The notes: a model not told the origin generated them from the letters alone. A stretch of DNA of 64,000 bases from Argyresthia goedartella (GCA_949825045.1 OX463824.1:24288501-24352500); one strand, 5' to 3'. Shown: positions 12,212 to 25,004, numbered from the stretch's first letter. Program-made: numbers and translations.

Positions 12212-15200
12212 TGGCGCGTGCGCGCCCTTAATTGCTTCATTTGCTACCAATAAAGCGCTTTATCGACGTCATGAAGATATTTGTTTTGAGGTGTTCCGCT
12301 TCAACGATTTCACCACTCGTGCTCAGAAATTGATAACGGCGGAAGTAGCCCCTAATTAGCGCTATTCATTATCGCTACGTGGATTCATAGAAACATAATT
12401 TAAAATCATGGTCCTAGAGAACATTTCGTTGCGCCACATCATCGGCGTCCGGTTAAACAAACAAAATACCACCCAATCACGATTTTGCGAATTCCAAATT
12501 TGTTGAACCCCCAACGGCGCTACAGAAAACCAATGCCATGTACCTATACATAAGTACTTACATAGGCCACGTAAAACTACGCACGGACTAAGCAAACCCC
12601 GTCTGTGTGGGTGTCCCAGCGCACACGCGAGGCTGAGGCTACGTGGTATGGACACTCACACAATGCAATATTGCAAATGGGCTAGTCGAATGTATTCGTT
12701 CGGCGCCTGAGGAGGGTGGGTGGGTGGGGTGGCGAGATGCGTTTTTGTGCAGCCTCCCTCAGCTATAGGTATACTAAGTGCGTAGTCGATAACCTCCTCA
12801 GTATGTGTAATAGCAATAGCCTCCGCTGTCATAACTCGCCGTCAGTTTTCAGTTCTCAATTACGTTGTCTGATACACGTTTTCGCAAAGTTGGGCTGTCA
12901 TTATGAGTTGTGTGTACGTCTAGATAGTTTTGGTTATATTAAGCGAGTTAAGTGCCGTCTGTTGCTTAGTACACCTGACTGGTTCACTCATGGTCCGTTT
13001 AACGGTTCTTTCAGCTCTTTGGTGTGACGTAATGTAACGTTACATGAAAGGGCATACCTATTTTGTGCGTGGGAAATCTCAAAAAATATGCTAAAACGTT
13101 AGTGGTGCCGCTGAAAGGGACCTAAAGGGATTGGAAACGTTTTTTCGGTTTTTTGGTGATTTTGATTCCTTGGATTTTCCTCTTTAGTATGGCTCAAAAT
13201 TATTTTTTTAGATTTTATTATAATTTTATCACTCACGAAAATCATAAAACATGTCTGTACATTCTCCAAATCAATTATTTTTCCTCCAGGTACTTTTTTA
13301 AAGCACCCCTCACAAATATAAAACGGACGTGCTTACGTGATAACATTATATGTAAAGAAAAACTCAACCGCGAAAGGTACTAATACGTTCAACGGTTGCT
13401 GATTAGCTCAAAACATAAGTTAAAATAAACTCTTTAAAAGTAATTACTTTCAATCAATTTATTTACCGCGTAATGCTAACCCTTGCACATTCGCAAAGCC
13501 GACACTAGGGATGTACTGTTCGCACACAAGGATCGCTGGCCAGACTAGTTTCCCTACAGTGCTTGCATAAAATTTATAGCTCACACTTTTGCATCGGATA
13601 CACAGAGCTGGGGACTCTGGTCAGCTATTTCGTGTCGGCGAGATTTATAACCTCTCCTATACAGCTTCTACACCGTCCTATACAGCTCGTATAGGCCGGA
13701 GTGCAGTAAGACTGTACGTTTGTGCCCGCTGTTGACGTGCCACTGTTCGTTATGATGTAAGGGCTTTATTTCAGTTCGCTGGTGTCGCTTGCATGTTGTT
13801 GAAGATTTGTATGGTATTAATTAAAGATACTGATTAGTTCCCTTGTTTCTACATGGCGCTGTTACCGGCAGAGCCAAAGAGGTTTTTATTTAACAACATT
13901 ACCTATCTCGTGTCGCTCTGTCTCTATCGAAGCCTATAACTGGATGTTTGAAGAAAAAAAAAACTCCTAGTTGTTGTACCAATATATCGCGTCATCAACA
14001 AAAATATTCGGAATTTGAAAACACGGTTGTAGCCAACGCACCGGAGGCGGTTGGCGGCATTATTTCAAAATGCGCCTGAACAGGGGGGTACTCAGGGGGA
14101 AGGGGGGGAGGTCAGCCTGTTTGTCTATCGCCGCGTTTTCCCATTCAACGGGTGAATTTTCCGATGCCCAGCGCTTCCGGTCCCCCCGTCGCCTCCCTCC
14201 CTTGAGCCTTCCGTCCTGGCTAGTATTTTTTTTCACTAACACAATTATAGCGCTCGTATAAGCACCTGACTACTTATATTGATTAGGCTTATGAAAGGAA
14301 TTGGCTGCGATTGACATATGCTTCGGCTATTTATTCATTCATTCAAGATATCGGATTTTTTCTCAAATTCGTTATCGATTTTTCCAATATACATATTGTT
14401 GTTCCAATAACTTTTGCGCATTAACAAAATATGATCAAGATATTTAACGTTTCGGTCTGGCTTATACAGTACAATAAAGCAAAGGCTTTGTAAGCGATTC
14501 AACGAACGAAGGTGGGTTTCCGATCAGAAACTCGTGACGGCTACCGTTCAGTCTTATCTTAACGGCTTTGAATGTGAAGTCTGGGGTGAACCGATTAAAA
14601 GATCGAATTCGAAACATACCCAAACAAAGAGCATCTGAACCAAACACTTTGGCTGAGCAAAAAACATCAAATTTAGTTTTGCGGACGTACCCATCACTTT
14701 TTTCAGGAAACATTTCAGGACCAAACTTTTAGACAGGAACGTCTAAAAACTCGTGAATGTTGTCAACTATAATTACAGAACGTCACGTCTGATGCGAAAA
14801 TGGTTCATCAAAAAATAATAATTGTCGGTATTTGTGAATTTCTGACTACCGTTCCAATTCTAGATAGCTGCGCTGCACTCCTGAATCGTGATAGCAACTT
14901 CATCGATACGCAGTGGCTTGGCTGCTCTTTCGCTGTTCGATATTCAGAACGGTTGTTCTTGATTGATGTTCTGTTTTATCGCGTTTATTCCACCCATATT
15001 CAGGTTTCAAAATTCATATTTCGAACTATGGTCATTAATACTTTTAACGTTTATTTACAGCCAGTATTTTCAGCCTTGCCATACTCGAGAAAATTTGTGA
15101 AAGGTGATGGTTAAACCATTGCATAAACCATTTACAATACCTTCTCAGTGAGCATTTATCACCAGGCAATAGCATTTAAACATTATTGTATCCGGTTTTA

Positions 15201-16653
15201 TTTTGTAGAACTTGTATGAAATAATTAAATAATTAATAAATGTTTGCTTTATTTTCCCCGGGTCGTGTGAACAAAAAAGTCAGCATAACTTCAGACAAGC
15301 TTGGACGTTCAAATATTTCATAAAACTAGCGATATCTCTATGTCGAGATATGCAATCATGATGTCATTAGGGCTTGCAAAACCGGTTGTTTACGTTCATC
15401 AAATCACCTTGAAGTTTGTATAGATACAAAATGTTTTTTTTGAATTAATCTGGCATTTACCAACTCTGTAAATAAATAGACAACATCTACGATTTTGTTT
15501 TCAAAATTGTGCAATTCTGATAAGTTCCCGAAACTTTTGAAACATGAAATACTGATATTAATTCAGCCATTCAGAATGGTGTATCGCTAGGTACGATGCC
15601 TGCACATCGCTGGGGCCGTCGTCCAGATCGATTTAACCATGTCCTACTTGTCAATTTTATTTGTCTATCTTTTCTCAGCTGCAAACGGGGTAGATTCCAG
15701 TTGAGCGTGGCTATATCACTGGGTGTATACGCGCGCATACGTGGCGCCCTGGACACTGCAGGCAAAAGTGCCAGCCATCAACGGACCGTGTCGGATGATT
15801 ATTCGAAAATTCAGCATCGGTCCATCCCCACCGGTAGGGATAATAGCCACATACTATAACAGGGATGCACCAAAATAGGCTGTATAGCTCCTGCCCTGTT
15901 ACCTTTAATTCTGCCGGCGCGACAAGACGCCTAATATCGTCGGACTTTATAGTTAATTTTGCCAAAATAACATTTACCCCGTATTTTTTATTTCCATTCG
16001 CGATTTCTCCCACTCAATTTAATAATTTAATCTTGTTCTTATATTATACGTGGTATCGTATTATTGATGAAGAAAAATAATATTAATACTTAGTTATCAC
16101 TCGTGTATATCTGGATAGGTTTTGTTGAAAACATCTACTTTATCGCCGATAAGAAAATATTGATTCTTCTTGTTAAAAATTTGCTGGTACGGTGTGTTTA
16201 TAGGTTTGTTATTAAAGTACTTATAGGAAATCTAATTTGTTTTCGAAGGACTTACCATTAATATGATTTTAGTCACTTATCCGTGGAGAATATGCCCGGG
16301 GCTGGTGGTTCTGAAATGAAAAATAGTCCATCTAAACAACAATACATAATTTTATTTATCATTAACAACAACATCAACCTACAACCATCATAAATCCATA
16401 GCTGAGGCGATGGGCTGGCCCCCTATGACGCAAACAACTGGGCAAAGTTCGTTGCAACTGTGCCTCTGCCAAATCGTATGGGAAAAGGCGTGACGCTAAC
16501 AAGAAGTTTTGTTAACAGCAATTTATAACAAAAATCTTTCAAGAGCTACAAATTACTTCCGGTACTCGACCGATTCTTATTGTTAACTGAAAAAAGGTAC
16601 TAAATAGGCAATAAATTGTATAGTGGATCACAAAACGACGCTTGCGCACGCCC

Positions 16654-16668
16654 GCGCCACCTGGTGGC
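16654..16668. promoter_or_regulatory. CTCF-like motif
   Basis: GCGCCACCTGGTGGC fits the reverse form of the conserved CTCF core consensus (GCGCC-M-Y-CT-G/R-S-TGG) at every position, and its reverse complement contains the Drosophila CTCF core AGGTGGCGC. It lies in a small GC-rich spot (CGCACGCCCGCGCC just upstream). A single motif match does not show binding. Confidence 0.3.
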
Positions 16669-17642
16669 AACATCTTGATACTTGAAAGATATTGGCCCTT
16701 AAATCAAACTTCGCTGAGTTGAGTTTTTTTACAGAAATGTTGCTAAAACAGCTGGTGGTCATAAGAAAGGTTCGGAATGACCTCTATAATATAAAATATG
16801 GAGAAATGCAGTTATTTTCTTTATTTACACCTTTAATTGGCGCGCGATTTAGTGCATCTTTAAGTTAGTTTTTGTAAAGACCATGAAAGTGAGAGAAGTA
16901 TTCAATATACTTTATTACACGGTCAATAATGAGTATAAACACATGAACACTTATGCGCAAAGGCGAGCTTATCTCTAAAAAGAGATTTCTCCCAGCAAAC
17001 CTAGCATCAACTTTGCATCAACAACATATTTGCATCAACTTTCCAAGATCTTGGGTACACTACGAATGTGTACCCCAGCCACGCCGTGTAGGAAAGAGCG
17101 TGACGAATAAAGAGTGTGGGAAGAATATATTTCCTTTTTTTGGTATTTTTAAATAAAATTTTCGCAGTTTGAGAAGTCTACCTCAAGCAAAAACGCATAA
17201 AACAAAAGAACATGCCGTAACAACACCTTCCCGCGTTATCTTCCCATCCATCAGTGCACGCGCACGCGCACGCAGCGGGTGGTCCACTACACGTGTCTGC
17301 CCGTATGAGTTGCATGCATCACTCAGATCAATATCGACAAACGTCGATAATGTAAGGAAGGAATTACAGGAACGCTCCTTTCTTGAAATCCTTGAAATAC
17401 GTCTTATCTTTTTCATAAAGGCTCAATTGAGCACACCGTTGACTACTTTCTACGTAGCTTTAAAAAAAACTATAGTGTTTTTAATGGGAACTATTAAACT
17501 GCACATCAATAATACTGATTTGCACAGCAAATATATACTTAAAAAAAGTATTTTTTCTGATTCTTTTTTGGTGTGAAAATCAGTATTTTTGCTGCACGAT
17601 TAAATTCTAGCCTTTTTAATGGGCCTTTTTGCGTGTTTTGTC

Positions 17643-17795
17643 GCCTCTGTGGCGCTGCGGTTGTGGCCACTGCCTTCCATGCAAGAGGCCCCGGGTTCGA
17701 CCAAAAAATAAATATCAGTTCAGGTCAGGTCTTGTGGATGTTTATATGTGTGTGACGTCGCCTGTCCCATGACACAGGGTATCGAATGTGTAGGG
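17643..17795 (+). mobile_element. tRNA-derived SINE, family 2 (decayed)
   Basis: It starts GCCTCTGTGGCGCTGCGG (A-box region), continues to CCCGGGTTCGACC (damaged B box), then a body with ATGTTTATATGTGTGTGACG and CACAGGGTATCG. It aligns with the better copy at 38,696 but has lost bases after the B box, so it is probably silent. Confidence 0.75.
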
Positions 17796-20102
17796 CCAGA
17801 AGCATCTTGTGCAAGTTTTAAATGTTTAACATGTAAAACTTCCACAAGAAGCCCTTATGCCCAGGACACCTGATAAGTGTCACCTAATATTTGCTGTAAA
17901 GTTGTATGAGTCAGTGAAGACATGTAAAGTAAGCCTTTTGACCAACATCTTTGAAACCGATATTTCTCAAAGAATCGATCAATGCAATCGATAATTCAAA
18001 TAACATCTTTACGAAGTCAACCACTCACAAACACATCGAATGCATCTTCAGCCGGCTACCGGCACTGACTCGTAACACGCACAATGAGAATCATGTCTGT
18101 GGTGACTCTACGCGGATTATTGTATTTGCACAATTTGTGTTTTTTGCAGTCATTTGCACCAGATGTGAGGTTTCACTTTCAATTCAATTACTTTAAATCT
18201 TTAAAGATGCTCAATGATTATGATATGGGTCGTTTGCTTCTGTTATGTGATGTTATCTATCATCCACCCCACAGTGGTCCAACGTAGCGAACAGGCAAAA
18301 TTTGTATTTGTCTTCTACTAAACTTTTGAACCATTAAAGCTTCGTATCTTTTGGAAATTATCTACTATCGATTTTAGAGACCACATAACTCATTTTATAA
18401 TGAAAGGCCGACTGACATCTCTAATCGGTAAGACTCTCTAGGTAATTTAAACTTTACCCTCTGTTTTAAGGACAGACGCACATCGGTCACCAAATCCCAC
18501 AAAGAAGCCAACGCCGAACAAAACCGTTGATTCGCCACCGACCACCGACATGCGGGCGTTTCTCTTGCCAATTGAAGGAACAATCTTGAGCCTCACAATG
18601 GACCCACCAGAATTGGTCTACTTGGCGCAAATTACCACTATACTAGATCCCGCATACTCCACCCCCCGTCGATAAGCGTAAGGACAAATCGTCGACTTTT
18701 TTCCTTGCGAAACCCGGTCAAGATTTAGAGTTATTCGTTTCGGAAGCAGCCCATTACGGCACAAAAGCGAAAGTGTCAGTTTTTGATATGTTATCCTTCA
18801 AAGGATACGTTGATGTCTAAATTATATGTTAGTACAATTGATAGTAACTCTTTACAGACCCGCAATCGGATACCCAGTATTTTAAGCCGAACCTGTCACA
18901 ATTGCTTACCTACTATTAGGGTGCGTCGACCATCAGTCTACACCCGCCCACTTGTAAGACGTGTGACGTCACCGGAACTGACGTAAGAAGGTCGTCGCGT
19001 CTTCAATGGGACACGCACACATCCCCGACCCGAATCCCGAGCTCGCCGACACTCGTATACCGCGTTGATAGGACCCAGTTTTGGACGTCTTGAATGCAAG
19101 TGGCGTGTAAGTTGTAACATGCGGCGTCTTGCTTGTGTTTGTGTTTGAATGAACGTACAACCACGTCCTGTGTTTACGTCGCGTCGTGATATGTTACGTA
19201 CGCCTATTGGATTGACGGCCCGACTGAATAGCGGACAAACATCGCTCGCTAGGACCACTCCTAATTTGGTGTTGTCCATTACTTTATTGTAACAAGCACG
19301 CTCTTGATGCTGTATGCTTTCAATTACAGAACACGGAAATGTTTCGTCGGGCAACTTGGGTTTTGAAGTGACTAGTTTTAAACTTACGGCAAGTCAACTA
19401 TCGAATAATCAGTACGTTTTCAAAAAGCCTCGCTTGGCTGCGCCTTGAACTGTTGAAAAACTGTCAGTCATTTCCGAATTTTAACGAGTATGTGTGGGGT
19501 TATTGGACTATCGGCTTGCAAGCAGGGATGAGGGGTGGACCTTGAGGGGTGCGCGGGCAGGTGTGGGACCAGATGTCTTGAACAAATTGCCGTGCCATAA
19601 GGTACAGTGTGGTATCGCCCTTAGTTTTTGCCCGGTGGGTTGGCTGGCGTGTGCCAAGTTTTTAATTTTATGGTTGATTACTGGTGACGGAGGCCTAATG
19701 AATGGTTGAGATGAATGTTGCTCCAATTTGGAGGACGGCATTGTGTTGCTGTGGACTGTTTCTGTTTATTATTATTTGACCTGGCACCTCGACTAACAGT
19801 GTAAGGGTCAGTTTGAGACTTTTTATGACCCATGTTTTGAATTCGTTTGCTTCATCTATTTAGTGGGTAGTCTCCAAAATGGGTAGGTAATCATAATCAA
19901 TGTTATCTACCAGCAAAGGTAATCCTATAATACCTACTAAAGGTAAAAGGGCCTTTTTGGCGATTAGTAAAAACTAAAAGGTCGCTGTACCGGCTTTAAA
20001 TTACATACTTGTACTGTATACACAAAACTACTGTGTGCTAACTTGTAGTATTGCGACGACTACATAACATAACCGCAGATATCTAAAATAAGTATTTGGA
20101 AG
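17796..20102. other. No recognised gene, with a CpG-richer patch
   Basis: Unique-looking sequence. The interval 18,900-19,350 is richer in CG dinucleotides and holds a full TGACGTCA palindrome (18,963-18,970). It could be a promoter but has no adjoining recognisable exon. A motif CACAGTGGTCCAA at 18,270-18,282 is shared with three other loci. The minus-strand frame 18,938-19,354 (138 codons) has no recognisable domain. Confidence 0.4.
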
Positions 20103-20480
20103 TGGAATACACTCCACTGCACCATCAGGGACAGTCCAACTCTGAATATGTTTAAAAGTCGCGTGAAGAAGCATTACCTCTCCTTTTAGAGTAATAGGTA
20201 TTATGCATGTAAGTATTTATTAGGACAGATATATCTATATAATAGTAGTAGTTTATTATAAAGGTATTATCATAGTAATTATCTAATTTATTTTATTTAT
20301 TGTAAGAACTTGTTTATTTCTTTTTATTGTTGTACGCATAGTTCTGCCCTTGCTTAGCAATCAACCTTTGCCATCTCATCTTGGTTTGGTGGAAGAGATC
20401 TCTTATTAGACATAAGCTCGCCTTTGAACACTATTTTCATGTAACTATTGTTTTTTTATAAGTTTTGTGTGCAATAAAGA
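20103..20480 (+). mobile_element. Non-LTR retrotransposon tail (RT C-terminus and 3' UTR)
   Basis: The frame 20,103-20,189 starts WNTLHCTIRDSPTLNMF and ends in KKHYLSF then stop. This is the C-terminal block of a jockey/CR1-type RT and the same family as the tail at 1.2 kb. The UTR carries AGAGATCTCTTATTAGA and ends TTTTGTGTGCAATAAAG. It is 5'-truncated and non-functional. Confidence 0.75.
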
Positions 20481-20499
20481 AAATATGAAGTATTTAGTT

Positions 20500-20735
20500 T
20501 AATAATATAGTAATTATATAATTTATTTAATGTATTAATATATATATGTAAGTATTTGCTCGTTTATTTCGTTATATTGTTGTCCACATAGGTCTACCCC
20601 TGCTCAGCAAACCTTTCCCACCTTAACCTGGTTTGCTGGCAGAGATCTCTTGTTAGAGATAGGCTCGCCTTTGTACACTGTTTTCACGTCTCGCTTGTTT
20701 TTCTATACGATTTGTGTGCAATAAAGGAATTATGA
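20500..20735 (+). mobile_element. Second non-LTR 3' UTR tail in tandem
   Basis: Directly after the previous tail, a second copy of the same 3' UTR block appears, with GTTTATTTCGTTATATTGTTG, AGAGATCTCTTGTTAGAGAT and a GATTTGTGTGCAATAAAGG end. It has no RT-coding part. Either two truncated copies landed next to each other or one was tandemly duplicated. Confidence 0.7.
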
Positions 20736-20976
20736 AATAAGTATACCTAAATAGCAAGTTGAAAGGTCCACTACCACGGGTTATTGAACGCCATTTCCTA
20801 CTACGAAAGGCAGCGGAACTAATGCAAATGGTATTGTGTAAAAATAACGGGATCTGATAATTGTGTAGCGCGCACAATAGCATAGCTGGACGATGCATCT
20901 ATGGCAGATGACCTGGCCATATGAAGCTATGATACGCATCAGGCGAGGTGGCATCCGGGATTAGATGCGAGAATAA

Positions 20977-21809
20977 TTTAAATGACCACCAACATATTTT
21001 TATGCTACCCAAAATGGGTAAATGATCACCAAAAGTTGCAGAAAATATCAGGGCAAAATACTGCGGTAGCTTATGTGAAGGGTAAAGGGGGTGAGCAAAG
21101 CGAAGCCCCCTTTATCCTTCGTGTTAGGTTAGGTTAGGTAAAAACAACAAAAAATACTTAAATTATAAACTTACTACCCGGTCACAATATCTGTGCACCT
21201 GACCTCGTGACGTCATATCGGCGGTCTGGGTACGGTGTGAAAAAAAAATTATTTCGAGAAATTTGGAGGTAAAAAAAACTACTAACCTATACAAATCAAT
21301 TTATCATTGATGAAGGAATTTCTTTTTTTACAGCATAAAAACTGTTGATGATATTTCGTATTGCGCAAATGTCAAAATCATCTACTTCGATGCGTTTTTT
21401 GTACTGTTTACGCTTCTTACCCGGTGTCGATAATTTTGGTTCTGGGTGGGTTTCTAAATTATTACTAGTACTTGGAGTCGGACTAGCGCCCGGCGAAGTA
21501 GGTGGTTGTACTTTGGCTTCATTTTTAATTTTCATTAGAGTCCTCTTTGATATCCCAGTTGCAGCACAGGTTCGTTTCACCACTTGGTCTACAGGTATGG
21601 TGTACTGTTTATTTGCTTTCTCCGATTCAAAAAACTTGAGCACTTTCAAGATTAGATTTCTTGATTCGCTAGTAAGTATACAAAACATAAAAAGAAGTTT
21701 GGTGATCATTTATCCAAACTCAATTTGGTGATCGTTTACTAATTCTGGCGGTCGTTTCTAATTTATTGGTAGTAAAATAGGTGCGTTTTTGGTGAGCGTT
21801 TAAACACAA
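20977..21809 (-). mobile_element. Degenerate DNA transposon with iterated GATCACC ends
   Basis: Both ends carry repeated motifs of the form (A/G)ATCACCAAA, with variants GACCACC and GCTCACC. In the minus-strand sense it begins GTTTAAACGCTCACC, and at the far end are GGGTAAATGATCACC and GACCACCAACATA. Between them lies a transposase fragment (21,296-21,709) and a core block with GAAGCCCCC next to GGGGGTGAGC and GTTAGGTTAGG. The element at 52,056-52,358 keeps the same ends and core but lacks the coding part, so it is an internally deleted relative. No catalytic domain remains here. Confidence 0.7.
21296..21709 (-). pseudogene. N-terminal fragment of a transposase
   Basis: A 137-codon minus-strand frame. 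Residues about 15-65 form a helix-turn-helix-like region (SESRNLILKVLKFFE ... TGISKRTLMKIKNEA) such as binds transposon ends. A Pro/Ser/Thr-rich linker (about 70-90) and a basic patch (KKRKQYKKR) come next, then DDFDICAIRNIINSFYAVKK before a premature stop. I associate this arrangement with lepidopteran transposases of the Tc1/IS630-like DDE group, from memory and without a search. The DDE catalytic part is missing: the frame ends right where the second helix-turn-helix would continue. It lies inside the element 20,977-21,809 and gives that element its likely identity. Confidence 0.6.
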
Positions 21810-21939
21810 GCCTACATGGTACTTAGATACTACAGATGTATCTGGGTCAATAAGGCTGTGGGATTCATTGACCGCTTCTTCAAAGTTATCAGGAGCAACA
21901 CGTGTCACGAGATCAATCGCGCAGACAAAGGGTAGTTAA

Positions 21940-21964
21940 TTAATTCAAGAAGATCTTGAATTAA
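21940..21964. repeat. 11-bp perfect hairpin
   Basis: TTAATTCAAGA and TCTTGAATTAA are perfect inverted repeats around the 3-base loop AGA. No adjacent gene. It is probably a minor structural remnant. Confidence 0.5.
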
Positions 21965-22982
21965 TCTTGTTAATTTCAAGAAGTAATTTTTCCATACTGG
22001 GTGGCAGGTTTTTCTCGACTTAGTCGATGATTCGACTCTACTTCAGATAATATGGTGGTTGACCACAGTCAGAAATCGTTTTGAAAACGTAATTTTTGAT
22101 TTTCATGAACATTAGTGAACGCCATGCTAAACTAACATGGAACGTTATGTTTAAAAAATATTGCCTGTAATGCTACTCGTATAGGATGCACATCTCATCT
22201 CAATCCCTGAGTCGGACTCAAAATGTCAGCCGTTGTATTTGGTCATCAGAGGCACAAACGAATAATCTAGAAGCTTCCTTTTTTATTTTCCGCATTTTTT
22301 CTTTCTTTGTTAGGCTGCACTGGCTTTTGGGTAAAGTCGTGTGCACCCGTGATTCTATCAAACAAGATAATTGAGTCAGCGAATATATCGCAAATAAAAT
22401 GTCTGATGATTCAATTCATTCGAATTTTGAAGTGAAAAAATAAAAACATGCATGTTGTTTTTTGTTTGTGCCAGGTTTTTCGTGAGTGCAAAATGTTTAC
22501 ATGGCAAATTTAGGCAAAAATTTTAATTTTTGTTTAATTGTACTACCTATGTACTTTTGTGATAGTGATGATCATATTTGTAATGTATATTTAATATTTT
22601 TTGCCGTATTTACTTCTAAGTAACAACATTATTCTAGATACTGGGATTAAAAAAAATCGATGTGAGCAATTTAATCACCAAGTAAAAACAAATTTATCTA
22701 AAAAGAGATATTATAATATTCAAGATTACATTTTAAGTTAAACACATTTATTTACTTAAAAAAACAACAAAACACAATTACGGTTCATAATCTTGAAATA
22801 TATTCATATTCATATTCTTTATTGCATAGATAATATAGGGTTACAGACAATTAACATATGACAAGAATAAAAATTAGTATATGACAAGAGTGTGTGGTGT
22901 TAATTTAAATCAACACAGAACTCGCATAATAATTTGTACTTATTAATTTCTGCACATTATTTATAATATATAATATAATACT

Positions 22983-23022
22983 GATTAGGTTTAACTAATA
23001 CTTGTATTAGTTAAACCTAATC
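22983..23022. repeat. 19-bp perfect palindrome
   Basis: The arms 22,983-23,001 (starting GATTAGGTTTAACTAATAC) and 23,004-23,022 are perfect inverted repeats with only TT between them. Such near-perfect palindromes are unstable, which suggests recent origin or a hairpin-end remnant of a transposon. Confidence 0.75.
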
Positions 23023-23589
23023 TATGTTTAAAAGAGACGTAACAAGCGATCTCTGGGAGTTTCTCCCACAGTGATCCAATGCACAGAAGAATAAAAAAAT
23101 GTCGGTTATAATTATAAGTATATTTGTCAATATATATTTCATAAAGAAATTTTGAATTTAATTCTAAAAATCCACGCCACGATCGCCCGTAAAATGTTCC
23201 TCAACGTTGAATCACCGACGCAATTTTGCGTCAGTCGTGTCTTTAGTGTGAACAGGCCCTAAGTCCAGCACATTCGCAGTGCGCTGTCCGGCGCATACGT
23301 ACAATTACAAACACACTCATACAGTCGGGGTAATCAAAGGTGGACTAGACAAAGCATCTCGAGCTTTTTGAGCTCGAGCCGTCGTTCGGCTTTTTTTTCA
23401 TACACGTTAATTGGCTTTCGATTTACGTCGAGACAATTCGCGAATTGTGATGCGGACTTTGTTTTGACTATTTTCTCTGCGTATGTTATGCCGATAGCTA
23501 TATGTCGATTCATATCAACGGACATTATTTTTGTATTCAGGCTCAGAGATAGGGCAACGGAATTAAACATAACATAAACTTTACGTACA

Positions 23590-23743
23590 TTGCTTCTGGC
23601 CCCATACTAGGATACCCTGTGTGGTGGGAACCAGAAACAGCGAAGTCACACACATACAAACATCCAAGACCAGCCGGGGATCGAACCCGGGACCTCTCGC
23701 TTGGTAGGCAGCGCCACAACCGCCGCGCCACAGAGGTCGTCAA
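23590..23743 (-). mobile_element. tRNA-derived SINE, family 2
   Basis: It reads in reverse: CCACAGAGG, GGCGCGGCGG, then GGTCCCGGGTTCGATCCCCGG (B box) and the body with GACTTCGCTGTTTCTGGTTCC and CACACAGGGTATCC. Both pol III boxes look intact on the minus strand. It is one of five family 2 loci here. Confidence 0.8.
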
Positions 23744-24974
23744 ATCGAATGGAATTAAGATATGTTATTTTTTGTTTTGTTTCTAAACTCTATGATTTCT
23801 TTCTACGCTAACTTCAACTTTGCAGTAATAAACCGTCAAATGGCACAGCGTTCTTAATTCAAAAATTCAAACACAACCGCCGTTCCGGTGGCGTCGCACG
23901 CGCTTCTGCTCTACATTCTGCGAACATCCACGCACCGCACATTAGCAGTCCGACTGTAGTCTTTAGTACACCGCATTACGAATGGTAATGTTTCTGAAAG
24001 GTGTATCTTTCATGCAAGGGCTGGTGGTGCTATCTAACCCCCGCGCGCAGAGTGAAAGGTGTGCGATATGCACCAACGAGGGGTCCACAAACACCCCTAT
24101 TATCTTTAACATTCGAAGTCTAGCAAGATAAAGAGCACGGGGAGGCAGGGGGTGATTTTCTTTATTCCTCGCCCGGATTTATTATTATTTTTTACTGATA
24201 TTATTACAGTGATTGTCGAGTCGCGTGCGCACATGTCCCTGTTGTACGCCCTAAGCAGAAATGAGCCGTAATGTAATGCTACTCAAACTTTTGTATATGG
24301 TATACGGATGAAATTTTTCGAGGATTATTGTGGTTATGTTAGTGGACACTAACATGTGGATACGCTCAAAGTCATTGCAAAAGGGATGGGATTTGTCACC
24401 TTTCCACTTTTTAAAATTATATTTATATGCGAATTATATTAAATATTCCGAGAAGAGGCAGAAAAAATGTCAAAAGATGCGCCAACCGTTTTGGCAAGTA
24501 GCCGAAATTTGCAATGACTCTTAAGTTATGCGCCTTAAAGGCGTATTTTCAATACCTTAAGGTTGTAGTTTATAGTGAATAGCCCTAAACACAGCTGATT
24601 TTAAATCTCCACCTTACGTGCACCTTATCTACAAAAAACTTGGGTTCATTGACTACAAGGTTCGTCGTACAAGACGTCAAGATAGCACCTGGAGGGTGTA
24701 TTCGTTCCTATTGTCATGATAATAGAGATCGATGTAGAACAAAATGTCAGGTCTTTAAGAATTTTCAATCGAATCTTTTGAGACTACCTTGAGCTTGAAA
24801 TTTGCTATTTAAGAAGATTACTCACCCATGTATCTATCTAATTGATGTGGAATCTTACGAAGTTATTCATTCTGCGAATATTAACTCTACTTTAATTCCA
24901 AGTCGCCATGCATGCACAATATATTTATCCGAAAATCCGGCCATCTAATCAGCTTACATTAATACAAATCATGC
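23744..24974. other. No recognisable gene
   Basis: Unique-looking AT-rich sequence with a slightly GC-richer patch at 23,870-23,960. The 64-codon frame at 24,330 has no recognisable domain. Confidence 0.4.
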
Positions 24975-25004
24975 ATTTCAACTAGAGATGTGCCAAGTGC
25001 CAAC

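Larger units (their letters stand above)
11246..17642. other. Long stretch without recognised genes
   Basis: Several frames of 60-160 codons exist, but none has a recognisable domain. The longest is 11,732-12,211 (159 codons), which begins in a TTCTTA microsatellite (about 11,754-11,780). GC-rich patches occur at 12,700-12,740 (GGTGG runs), 14,040-14,240 and 15,590-15,850. A CTCF-like motif is listed separately. Part of a dispersed motif (GTGCCTCTGCC...CGTATGGGAAAAGGCGTGACG) lies at 16,459-16,497 and recurs at 39.5 and 63.5 kb. Confidence 0.45.
21810..23589. other. AT-rich sequence with short palindromes
   Basis: No gene recognised. Palindromes at 21,940-21,964 and 22,983-23,022 are listed separately. 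The tract 22,800-22,870 (TTCATATTCATATTCTTTATTGCAT) looks like the reverse complement of a non-LTR 3' end (TGCAATAAAG). A motif CACAGTGATCCAA at 23,067-23,079 is shared with other loci. Confidence 0.4.

Noticed and set aside
17169..17576. 135-codon open frame as a gene
   Set aside because: It contains a (GCACGC)n-derived Ala/Arg run and no domain. An open minus-strand frame overlaps it. Likely chance.
18938..19354. 138-codon minus-strand open frame as a gene
   Set aside because: It lies in a CG-richer patch where stops are rarer, with an overlapping second frame on the same strand and no domain.
21123..21139. Three TTAGG repeats, the insect telomere unit
   Set aside because: Only three units, inside a DNA transposon whose family carries this string near AACCTAACACG. 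It is not a telomeric array.
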